A stretch of 64,000 nucleotides of DNA from positions 444,008 through 508,007 of the forward strand of contig VWZP01008273.1 in NCBI GenBank assembly GCA_013396995.1, read 5' to 3'. Shown piece after piece: positions 56,091-64,000 of this stretch (within the stretch, counting starts at the first letter, position 1; every line of letters starts with the position of its first letter). The stretch is from Dicaeum eximium. Its lineage: Eukaryota > Chordata > Aves > Passeriformes > Dicaeidae. The position numbers and the translations under genes are program-made. The notes beneath the pieces were generated by a model. It saw only the letters and a program-made list of their open reading frames with translations, did no database searches and was not told the origin of the DNA.

Positions 56091-59000
56091 CTGCAAAAAT
56101 AATGGCAGAGATGACGCTGAGGCCAGGGACAAACACACCTAGGAAGCAGCAGCAAAAAGGTAAGACCTGAGCTCTTCCATATCCTGGGGGTCCATCTGCA
56201 AGGCTGGTCCAGCAGCAAGGACATGGGCTCAGCTGCAAACATCTGCTGCCAAGATAACTCATTTATGGATAATCCTGGGCAGTTTTACAGCACATCCCTG
56301 ACACATTTCCTGCACAAAGCTGTGATGATTGCAGCCCACAGGAGTCAAGCACCCTCCATGCACCTGCAGCAGTGTTTACCCAACTCCCACTCCCCAAGAG
56401 ACAGAGCCATCTGAGCTATTTTTATAAAGTGGTTACATGTAAATTCAGATTTGTATTTCTTGTCAGGAGCTCCACTGGTTGCCTATGAAATTAAGAAATC
56501 CCATCACAGGTGTAATTTGGAATAGCTTCAGCTTTGCATTTCAGAACTGAACCTGCCTGTCCTGGTACAACCATTTGTTTACTGCTCTGAACTACAGACA
56601 ACTGTACTGCGAAACACAACATGGGCAAGAGGATTGTGGAGATAAATTAACAGGTTCTCAGGACAGAGAGGACACAGCTCAATACCAGAAGACAATCTGA
56701 GCAGCTTCTGAGCTGCAGAACCTTTGTCTCTTTGTCTTCAGGTTGTATGCAGAAAGGGAAAAACTACTAGACCATCTGGTTTTATTCCCCAGGGCATCCA
56801 TTCAGGCAATTCAAAACACTTCACATGGCAAACAAGATACACCCTATATGCAAAGAGCTGCTCTCCTGCTTTTTCCAACTCAAAGGCAACTTAACTTTGA
56901 AGGAGATTTCCTTAAAAAAATGCAGAAGGACCTGTCATACAGAATGCAAGAGGTGGCTGTACAATCCTTGTCCACACAGAGGCACTAAATGTGCTAACCC
57001 AGCCAAAAGGCAAATAAAGGGAAGCTGCTTTAACCCCAAGGCACAGGAAAAGAACAACTCAGATGGGCACTTCTCTCCCTGCACTTACAGAAGAAGAAAC
57101 TTAAACACCAGTTAGACTGAAGTCCTTACCTGGTCTAAACTGGGAAAACCCCGGCATGTCAATTCCTGACACAGAAGTGCACAGAGATAGAGTTAAAGCC
57201 CAATCCTCTCTCACAAAAGGAGATAACAGAGCACACATCCCTGCTGCTGAGGGAATCACCAGCACAAGGCCTTGTCTCTTGCCCCTTGCCCCAAGGACCA
57301 AAAGCAAGAACAGCTTCATGCCTTTAAATCCAGTCTAGCACAGACCACAGCAGGAGGATAAACTATCCTGGAACCCCTCCTGGTGCAGAGAACCAACACA
57401 TCATCTTATCACTAATAAGGATACAGCTAGAGAGAAGCTCATCAGATTTTAGCTACCAACTATGCTCCAGTCCACTTCCACCCAGCTTTCAGCCACAACC
57501 CCAGACTGCAAATTGCACCCCAGCTCGCTGCTGGGGGGTCCTACACCCAAAACATTGCTGCAGCAATAAGGGCTTCTTACCACATGTGACCACTGGATGC
57601 CTGCAGGGAGACGTGGCTGCTGTACTGAAATGCTGGCTGTTCTTTGGACAAAACTGGCTCCTGAGAAGACAAGAGATCACTGGGCATCAGCAATTCTACC
57701 ATAGATAGGCATCAACAGGAAATTAATATAGCATGAAAAAAAAAAAAAAACCAAACAGGGACCTACACCCCAGCACTTCTGCCAATTACACAGCAAACAA
57801 TTTGTCCACTGAGTAGCACCAGAATCCTATTATTATTCCAGTTTCCCAACCACCAGTCATTTAGGATCATTCTCTAATACTCAGTGTGACGTTTCAGTTT
57901 ATGCAGACAAACAACAGATGAAAAGCTCACATTACTTTTTTCATTGCCAGTTTCCCACTCCATCTATTTCAAGTGCCCACTAAAATATTTACTGCAAATC
58001 CACACAACCAGGTGAGAGAATTCCAGCAAAGGGCCGTGTTTCCCAAAAAGAAAAGGCTGCCTGGTACCTACCCTTCCTACAACCCCACGGCCCCGGACCG
58101 TTTCCAAGGTGCCAGACAAGCTGAATATCCTCCAGTGCCGTTCTCGGAGCTGCACCACTTCACTGTCCAGGTTCTCCAGGCGGATACAGTAGCGCCACTG
58201 GACACAAGAAAGACTCTTATCAAGAGCTGGAATCAGCTGCAACCAGTTGATAACCTACAGCTGGTACTGGGAAACAGTTGCCAGGCATAAGGCTGCTCTC
58301 CCTCAGAGCTTATCACACTGCAGTGATGCCACAGCAAATTAACTCTTTCCCTTTAGCTTGGGACACAAAAGGCACTTACCCAGTAGACATGGGAATTCTG
58401 GGCTTCCTGTCAAGAGAAACAAAAGACTTTAGCAGCTGCCCTTGGACACGTGGTGCCAAAAACCTCTTCAGCTGTCGGCACAGCACCAGCACAGGGGCTC
58501 TCACTCCGTGCCAGGGTGACGCAGACAGCTCACATGAGCACAGACAGCTGCTCTCTGAGGCCTTCCATCAGCAGAGCCTGGCACTGGCTCTGCTCTACAG
58601 TAATCATGAGGTGGGAGATTTGCAAGGATCTTGTGACAACCCCCAGGGTTCATCTCCATATTAATTATGCACTTTCTACAGATCTAGAAACACCCCTTTC
58701 CTTGCCTTTGGGCACCTGTTTTTTTGACAAACATCAGCTGGACTCCACAAAAGCTGCAAATCCACACCAAAATGTGCACCTGCCACAGCTCAGGCTCCCC
58801 AAAAGCCGTGCTCAGAAATCACAAACTGCTGTGGGAATTCCCAGCTCTCCCACTCAGGAGTCTGTTGGGGCTGCATTATTTTGGATGGTCCATGTGAAGT
58901 TCTGTGCTAAAAAGAGCACATGGTTATCAGCTAAATCCAGAGGGCTTTAGCCAAACCCTCTAAGCCAAACTAGAGGCAGGAAATGGGCAGACAACCACAG

Positions 59001-62000
59001 TCCATCACTGGGCAGGATAACAGTGATACCTGTTGTTAGAGAGCAGATGGCCCCAGTGCCACCTCACGTGACTGAGGCAGTAACAGGACCAATTCAAAAG
59101 TCTTCCCAAATACCTTGCTAGCACTGTTGTGCAGAACATTACAGGTTATTTCTCATCCTACTGATAACCAGCAAAAGCCAATATGCAGGAGCTGTTCTCC
59201 AAAAACAAATGACAAAACAATTTCATGTTTATACCCATGAGAACGAAATGGCAACTGTGGTTAAATGTCACTTCTCCAATAAGCAGAAGGTACCTTCAGG
59301 CAGCAAACTGTTGGATTTTGGTTTTTTTTGACTTAGAGATGGGGTAACTGAAAGGTGTTTTAAAAATTTTTATTCTATTTTTAGTCTCATATGAAGGGTG
59401 AGACAATACAGATGTTACAATCTACTCTATTACAATTAGAAGTTAACTATTTCCTAATTACAAAATGCTATAAGCATTTTTTGGCCTATCAGCTTTTTGT
59501 TACACTATGCTGTAGATGCTTTAAAGCTAATTATCTAAAATTACTCCTCGTGGTTCTTATTATAATGTATCTTTTATAGTTCTATTTCTCTAAAATATTT
59601 AGTTTTATTTGCAAGGTTATTTTTTGAAACTTTTTTCTAGCTCCATTTCTCTCTCAGCAATATCTGTCCTATTCCATAACATTTCTAAATCAACACTTCT
59701 TATCTTAAAATTTACATACAAACATATACTATATAAACTTTCTATCAAACTTTCAAAACTCTCAACAAATCTATTTCCCCCACAAAAGCAGTCTTACAAA
59801 AACAAGGCAGTGAAGCAAATGGCAGGATTACCAGAGCAGCACAGACTTACCCTCATGCCCATGTAGAAGGGGATAACAGTGACACGGATGTTCTCCGTGG
59901 TTTCTCGGTGCACATCCGAGAGCTCCAGCCAGGGGTGGTTCTTCTCCTGCCACGCACACAGAGTGTCCCTTGCTACAAAAGGTGGGACTGTGGGGAGGGA
60001 AAGGTGAGAGGAAACACTGTAGCTGGAGTGCCCTCCCCTCAACACAATTCCTTTCACATGGTTAAAAAAAATATTCAAAGGCAGCTAACGAACCCCAAGC
60101 TAGACATGATTTTTATACCATATCCAAGATGATGGGGTTTGGGTATTTGTTATAGAACACTGCAAGCATCTGGCTCTGAAGAATTCCCTGTGAAGCCAGA
60201 ATTTACCTTTTGTTTGGTCATACATGAGGAACCTCTCAAAAAGCTCATGCTGGATGGGCACTTGATCAGTGGAGCTGTAGGGAAGGATGTCTTCATGGCT
60301 TACATAGTCTAAACCTGAAAAAGAAACCCCAAAAGCTATGGAACTTCCCCAGCAAAGAGCAGCTCAGAAGTTTCCTGGCAGAAAATTTGATCACACTAGT
60401 GAGAAAAAAGGACCTTGGCAGCAGAAGCCAAAGCTAATATCACAACTGCAAGGGAGAATGGAGGAGGCGTGCCAGGAATAACTCTTGGCAGTGTTCTCCT
60501 GTGAGATTTTTCATGGAATGACTCCTCTGATAAACACACACTGCCCTGCAAAGTGCCTGCACTGCCCAAAAACACTCTGGGCAGGAAATGCCCAAGACAG
60601 GAACAAATCCAGCTGTCCTGACGACAAGGCAGAACAGCCCATACACAACTTGGCATGGGATCTGTGTCTCAAGAGCTCAAATCAGACATGGCTGTGTCTG
60701 ATCACAGAGGGCCCAACTACCAGCTATCCAAAGGGTTTCCTGTACTTTAATAACTCTGTTGTCCCCAGCACAGCCCTAAGCTATGGACAGATCCACTACA
60801 GAATGTCCTGTACGAATTGCTGCTTCACTGGCAGGAGCTGACCACTGATACCTTTTCTGACCTCACCTCACAACAAGCAGAGGCTGCAGGAGGATTTTAC
60901 CCACCTGGGATGGCATAGAGGGCTCTGCTGTCATCATGATTTGCCAGGAACGTCACTGCCTCCGTCTGTGATCTCTGGGACTGAGAAACAGAGAGGTTTA
61001 TGTCTTTCTGTGTGCACTGCTGCAGGACAGTTCCCAGTCACATTTCATCTCATTAGAGTGGTTTATAAAGCACGTAATGTTTATTTTATTTAACTAATTC
61101 ACCTCAGAACTTCTCTCCCTTTAATTCCTCTGGGCTAACTCCCCACTCAAACAAGTGAGGAATATTTTCAGTGCTCCAGCCCACATTCCTGATGACCTGT
61201 GTGCAGTGTGGGAACTGCACCAGGAAGAGGAAAGGAAGCTGGAAAGGGGAAACATGATCCAGAAAACAGCTGTATGGCATTCCAAATGATCTCTCTCAGG
61301 GAAGATACACCTTGAAGAACAAGGTTATCCAAAACTCCTATCCAATCCAGTTAGCCACCAAAGTAATTTTCCTTCAGCACCTGTCCCTCTGAACCACTCA
61401 TGTAGAAGATACTCAAGTTTCAATACCAAGATTACTCATTACTTACTATATGTGGACAATCCCGGGCATCTATTAACACCTGGTAGTAAGTGTGTGTTTT
61501 ACCCTTGACCTCTTTGGAACCATGGCCTGCCACATTCTCGCTCCTGAAGAGAAAAGCAAAGCTCTGAGCTCAAGCACAGGATGGCAGCAAATTCTTGTTA
61601 CCAGGACCAAGCACTTATAAACAATGATTTTTTTTTTTTTAAAGCCACATTTTGCAGCCTGTAATCATCTGGCTGTACCCAAACCAAAGCCCCACGAGCC
61701 ACCCACACAGACGAGCTGAGACGACCATCAGTGGTGTTTGGCACAGGCACAACAGCTCAAGAGGCTTTTCCTGCTCAGTGTAGGCTCCTCTCTGGGATAG
61801 ATATTCCTACTGCCCTCTGATTTTCTCTCTGATCCTCACTCTTTCCCAGCACAACTCATCACAGGCCAGAGGAAAAACAGATGCAAGAGGAGAGAGACTG
61901 AACAGCAACTCAAGAATGATGAACTTGCCTTAGTGGGTTAAAGTTGAGGAGGAAGCTGACAAACCCACCCCACTGGCAATCTACAGCAGCCTCCAAGGGT

Positions 62001-63074
62001 AACACAGGAGCCTGGATCTGACTCAAATAGAGTATTTTTGTATAACACAAAATGCCATCAGCCTAATTTTAAAATTGATTTTTATTTCCTCCATACACAC
62101 ACTTTCATACTGCCATCATGTCTCTAATTAATACTCAATACTCAATAATGAAGTATCTCCTCTTCAAACACCTTTCCTAGTTTACACTCATGCAAACAGA
62201 TCCATTGTCCCTCCTAAAATACACTTGTTTACCCCAAATAGGAAACTCACTACAAAATGTAAATCTAACAGTCCAACAGCATGAACCAGAACAAATCCTC
62301 AAATCCTTACTTTTCTGTGACAGGAGAAGCCACATCCCGATCATAAAGCCTGGCTTGCCAGGGAAACAGGACTATTCCTCGATAGCCAAACACACTGTGA
62401 AGGAAGAGCTGGAAGGAACAAACAATTGCAGCTAAATTATTTTAAAAAATCTGTTATCTGATGTAAAACGACAAATATTTATGGAAGGTTTTATGTGTGG
62501 GATAAGGATACAGGGAGAATCACCACTGTGATGACCCAGAGCAGAAAGAGGGAAACAGTTTGGGATGGGGGAAGAAATCTGTGTCATCTCTATCCCATAA
62601 AAGGGAAGGGCTAAACCAGTAATGCAGTAATAGAGCAGCAAAAAGAAGAGACTGCTTAGAAACAGATGTGAGAATCTTAAGGACAGGAATTACAAATACA
62701 GTTCTTATTTCTCAAGTTCACTGATGGTCTCTTTGGATCCTTGAGGGAGAAAACCCCAAAGTAAGACAGTGGAGCAAATGTCAGTGTACAACAGTTGTGT
62801 TGTGCTGCAGATTCTTATCAGGCTGCTATTGTCAGATGACTGACAAACTGCAGACACAGCACAGACAAGGAGCACCGAACTGTGAAACTCCCAGCCTTCT
62901 GCTACTGAGCTTTTCCTTACAGGAAATCCCTCAGCTGCCCAATCCCTGTGCCACGAGCCTGCAGGGTCAGCTGTGACTCCAGAACCTCTTACCTGGCCTG
63001 TCTCATATTTGCCGTGCTGCTTCGGGGCCTCAAACACCCCCACGGTCTCCAGCACTTTGCCCTCGGGACGGTTC
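55976..63074 (-). CDS. POLDIP2: POLDIP2, polymerase delta-interacting protein 2; exons 2-11, first exon missing
   Basis: Ten minus-strand exons join in frame to 314 residues starting NRPEGKVLETVG, exactly the number that follows exon 1 in human (368 in all). POLDIP2 has a mitochondrial targeting region, a YccV-like domain and a C-terminal ApaG/DUF525 beta domain; it binds the p50 subunit of DNA polymerase delta and PCNA, stimulates PrimPol and influences mitochondrial metabolism and NOX4. Seen: YccV-like part (GQLFLHSVFGYRG, RLYDRDVAS, HTYYQVLIDARDCPHI), ENHP-type linker with WLELSDVHRETTENIRV, and ApaG part (WRYCIRLENLDSEVVQLRER, FERPDGSHFDVRIPPFSLES). The Met and targeting peptide are absent; the missing exon should lie near the N at 63303. 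It is head to head with TMEM199. Confidence 0.96.
56091..57580 (-). other. POLDIP2: POLDIP2 intron 10
   Basis: 1,490 bases, unique-looking; no repeat family or RNA gene recognised. Confidence 0.8.
57581..57660 (-). CDS. POLDIP2: POLDIP2 exon 10
   Basis: 80 bases, acceptor tcttctcag, donor CATGTG|GTAAGA. It encodes EPVLSKEQPAFQYSSHVSLQ and ASSGHM, then a split Trp codon. Confidence 0.95.
57661..58071 (-). other. POLDIP2: POLDIP2 intron 9
   Basis: 411 bases with a poly-A tract (17 A) at about 57736-57752; otherwise nothing recognised. Confidence 0.8.
58072..58197 (-). CDS. POLDIP2: POLDIP2 exon 9
   Basis: 126 bases, 42 codons, acceptor ttgtgtccag, donor GGAAGG|GTAGGT. It encodes WRYCIRLENLDSEVVQLRER then HWRIFSLSGTLETVRGRGVV, the ApaG-like core. 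Confidence 0.95.
58380..58406 (-). CDS. POLDIP2: POLDIP2 exon 8, 27-base micro-exon
   Basis: Nine whole codons, EAQNSHVYW, between acceptor tcttgacag and donor TACTGG|GTAAGT. The nine residues match the human protein at this point, and both neighbours are in phase 0, so it is supported despite its size. Confidence 0.92.
58407..59850 (-). other. POLDIP2: POLDIP2 intron 7
   Basis: 1,444 bases. The half nearest exon 7 is replaced by a strongly AT-rich block at about 59330-59800, described separately. Confidence 0.8.
59330..59800. mobile_element. AT-rich insertion, possibly a retroviral solo LTR
   Basis: About 470 bases of T- and A-rich sequence with abrupt change of composition against the flanking intron. 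It resembles in texture the AT-rich LTRs of bird endogenous retroviruses, but I could not fix TG...CA ends or a target-site duplication, and there is no coding sequence. A decayed other repeat is equally possible. Confidence 0.35.
59851..59987 (-). CDS. POLDIP2: POLDIP2 exon 7
   Basis: 137 bases, acceptor tccccacag, donor ATGAGG|GTAAGT. It encodes PPFVARDTLCAWQEKNHPWL and ELSDVHRETTENIRVTVIPF. Confidence 0.95.
60207..60314 (-). CDS. POLDIP2: POLDIP2 exon 6
   Basis: 108 bases, acceptor ctttttcag, donor AAAAG|GTAAAT. It encodes LDYVSHEDILPYSSTDQVPI and QHELFERFLMYDQTK. Confidence 0.95.
60315..60904 (-). other. POLDIP2: POLDIP2 intron 5
   Basis: 590 bases; nothing recognised. Confidence 0.8.
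60905..60980 (-). CDS. POLDIP2: POLDIP2 exon 5
   Basis: 76 bases, acceptor gtttctcag, donor CCCAG|GTGGGT. It encodes SQRSQTEAVTFLANHDDSRA then LYAIP. Confidence 0.95.
60981..61446 (-). other. POLDIP2: POLDIP2 intron 4
   Basis: 466 bases; nothing recognised. Confidence 0.8.
61447..61543 (-). CDS. POLDIP2: POLDIP2 exon 4
   Basis: 97 bases, acceptor ctcttcag, donor CATATA|GTAAGT. It encodes SENVAGHGSKEVKGKTHTYY then QVLIDARDCPHI. Confidence 0.94.
61544..62310 (-). other. POLDIP2: POLDIP2 intron 3
   Basis: 767 bases with a 13-base poly-T run near 61628 and an AT-rich part around 62030-62170 that includes repeated aatactcaata; no known element assigned. Confidence 0.75.
62311..62408 (-). CDS. 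POLDIP2: POLDIP2 exon 3
   Basis: 98 bases, acceptor ctcttccttccag-type ending in cttccag, donor GAAAA|GTAAGG. It encodes LFLHSVFGYRGIVLFPWQAR and LYDRDVASPVTE. Confidence 0.94.
62409..62992 (-). other. POLDIP2: POLDIP2 intron 2
   Basis: 584 bases; nothing recognised. Confidence 0.8.
62993..63074 (-). CDS. POLDIP2: POLDIP2 exon 2
   Basis: 82 bases, acceptor tgctcccag, donor GGCCAG|GTAAGA. It encodes NRPEGKVLETVGVFEAPKQH then GKYETGQ. Its first base completes an Arg codon begun in the missing exon. Confidence 0.95.
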
Positions 63075-63432
63075 CTGGGAGCAGAGAGGCAGCTTAGAGG
63101 GTTTGCAGGGGTGAAGCACCCCCAGGCTAGGGGGACACTGCTCCCCACCTTGTGTGGGGTCCCTCGGGTACCCCACAAGAGCCCCGCTGTGCACTGAGCT
63201 GCCCTTTTCCCCCGGACACCCTCACCCAGCTGTCCCTTTAGCCCAATCCCCTCTCCCACATCTCCACCCTGACAGCCCCCCAGACCCCAACCACCCTCCA
63301 ACNCCCACAGTGCCCCGCGCCGCCCGCCCCGCCCGCCGCGCGCGCCGCTCCGCCCCGCCCGCCCCGCCGTCTCTATGGTGCCCCCTCACCGCCCCTCTCC
63401 CGGTCGCCGCGGCAACGCCGGCCGGGCCCAAC
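63075..63432. promoter_or_regulatory. POLDIP2/TMEM199 head-to-head CpG-island promoter region, incomplete
   Basis: GC and CpG content jump at about 63305 and stay high past 63800. The divergent coding parts are only 358 bases apart as assembled, yet the POLDIP2 first exon is absent, so sequence is probably missing at the N at 63303. No TATA box was seen. Confidence 0.75.
63303..63303. other. Single N, probable collapsed assembly gap
   Basis: One ambiguous base exactly where composition shifts from ordinary intron to CpG island and where POLDIP2 exon 1 is expected. Confidence 0.7.
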
Positions 63433-63604
63433 ATGGCGTCCGCGGTGCGGGCCGGGCCGCGGCTGCGGCGGGCGGTGCGGGCCGGCGAGTTGGCAGCGCT
63501 GCCCGCCGGGCTGAGGGATGAGTTGGAGGCGGCGCTGGCGGAGGAGGGAGCGCTGGTGCCTTTCAGGCTGCTGCGGAGGCTGCACGCCGCGCTCCGGGAG
63601 GCAG
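63433..63604 (+). CDS. TMEM199: TMEM199 exon 1
   Basis: 172 bases, donor GCAG|GTAGGC. MASAVRAGPRLRRAVRAGEL opens it; the part ending VPFRLLRRLHAALREA matches the family helix before the Vma12 core. Confidence 0.94.
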
Positions 63605-63917
63605 GTAGGCCGCGCTGCGCCGCGGCGCCGTGATCGCGCCCTGACCGCGCCCTGACCGCGCCGTGCCCCGCCCGCAGGGTCTCCGCTGTACCTACACGAG
63701 CTGCTGGAAGGATGCGAGATCCACCTGCCCGAGGTGCCGGTGCCGCCGCGGGTAAGTGAGGCCGGCCGGGAGTCGTGGGAGGAGGCGGCGGCTCCCGGCC
63801 CTCACGGTGGGTCTGTGCCTCCCCCAGAACCCCGAGCTGGTGGCCCGGCTGGAGCGGATCAAGGCCAAGCTGGCGCACCAGGAGTACCAGCGGATGACAC
63901 GCAACATCACCGGCCAG
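63433..63917 (+). CDS. TMEM199: TMEM199 (VMA12-like V-ATPase assembly factor), exons 1-3, 3' incomplete
   Basis: Three exons give 112 residues of an expected 200 or so. TMEM199 is the vertebrate homologue of yeast Vma12, an ER/ERGIC membrane protein that helps assemble the V0 sector of the proton pump; human defects cause a glycosylation disorder. Seen: a poorly conserved Ala/Arg-rich N-terminus, then the conserved LYLHELLEGCEIHLPEV and NPELVARLERIKAKLAHQEY followed by RMTRNITGQ. The two C-terminal membrane segments lie beyond the right edge. The start is the ATG in ccaacATGgcg at 63433, matching the MAS start of the family. Confidence 0.95.
63678..63751 (+). CDS. TMEM199: TMEM199 exon 2
   Basis: 74 bases, acceptor gcccgcag, donor CCGCGG|GTAAGT. 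It encodes SPLYLHELLEGCEIHLPEVP then VPPR. The intron before it is only 73 bases. Confidence 0.95.
63828..63917 (+). CDS. TMEM199: TMEM199 exon 3
   Basis: 90 bases, 30 codons, acceptor ctcccccag, donor GGCCAG|GTGAGG. It encodes NPELVARLERIKAKLAHQEY then QRMTRNITGQ. The remaining 83 bases of the window are intron. Confidence 0.95.
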
Positions 63918-64000
63918 GTGAGGGGCTGCTGCAGTGCCTGCTGCCAGGATTAATCCCTCAAACAGCTGAGAGAAAAGGAGATTTTTCCCCCTTAGAGTGA

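Noticed and set aside
63222..63878. 218-codon minus-strand frame opposite TMEM199 as a POLDIP2 first exon
   Set aside because: It does not contain a targeting peptide ending before NRPEGK, and no donor in suitable phase was seen; it is an antisense shadow of the CpG island.
1..64000. CRISPR arrays, bacterial operons, integrated phage or defence systems
   Set aside because: The sequence is a vertebrate nuclear region throughout; no spaced direct repeats or prokaryotic genes were found.

Overview
The window is vertebrate nuclear DNA, almost certainly from a bird. Genes are split into many small exons with GT-AG introns, interspersed repeats are mainly CR1 retroposons, promoters are CpG islands, and the encoded proteins are close orthologues of mammalian SMG6, SRR, TSR1, POLDIP2 and TMEM199. 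The species cannot be named from what I see. No bacterial, viral or CRISPR-type system was found. Exon boundaries were placed by hand from splice signals, reading phase and remembered family sequences; phase is continuous across every junction given.

Layout. Positions 1-44303 are SMG6 on the minus strand: coding exons 2-10 are present (44303 down to 18227), exon 9 is isolated between introns of 14.5 kb and 3.6 kb, and the first 18.2 kb is part of one large intron. The later exons, including the PIN nuclease domain, lie beyond the left edge. SRR (serine racemase, plus strand, seven coding exons, 45074-47100) starts head to head with SMG6. TSR1 (minus strand, 15 exons, 810 codons, complete, 53503-47692) converges on SRR tail to tail. 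Two TSR1 introns carry box C/D snoRNA copies matching the SNORD91 family, and a third intron holds a short relic of the same guide. POLDIP2 (minus strand, exons 2-11, 63074-55976) follows, then TMEM199 (plus strand, first three exons, running off the right edge), again head to head.

How the genes relate. They are ordinary housekeeping genes, not an operon. SMG6 cuts mRNA in nonsense-mediated decay, SRR makes D-serine, TSR1 and its intronic snoRNAs serve ribosome production (40S maturation and 28S rRNA methylation), POLDIP2 is a mitochondrial/nuclear adaptor, and TMEM199 assembles the V-ATPase. Shared CpG-island promoters link SMG6/SRR and POLDIP2/TMEM199.

Main points to examine: (1) single-base N characters at 45073 and 63303 sit where the first coding exon of POLDIP2, the SRR start codon and probably SMG6 exon 1 should be, and look like collapsed assembly gaps; (2) the SNORD91 pair plus relic; (3) a probable GC-AG intron in SRR; (4) an SRR C-terminus lacking the mammalian PDZ-binding tail; (5) a 37-bp minisatellite next to an N gap in the TSR1 promoter; (6) a TSR1-POLDIP2 adjacency that differs from human.
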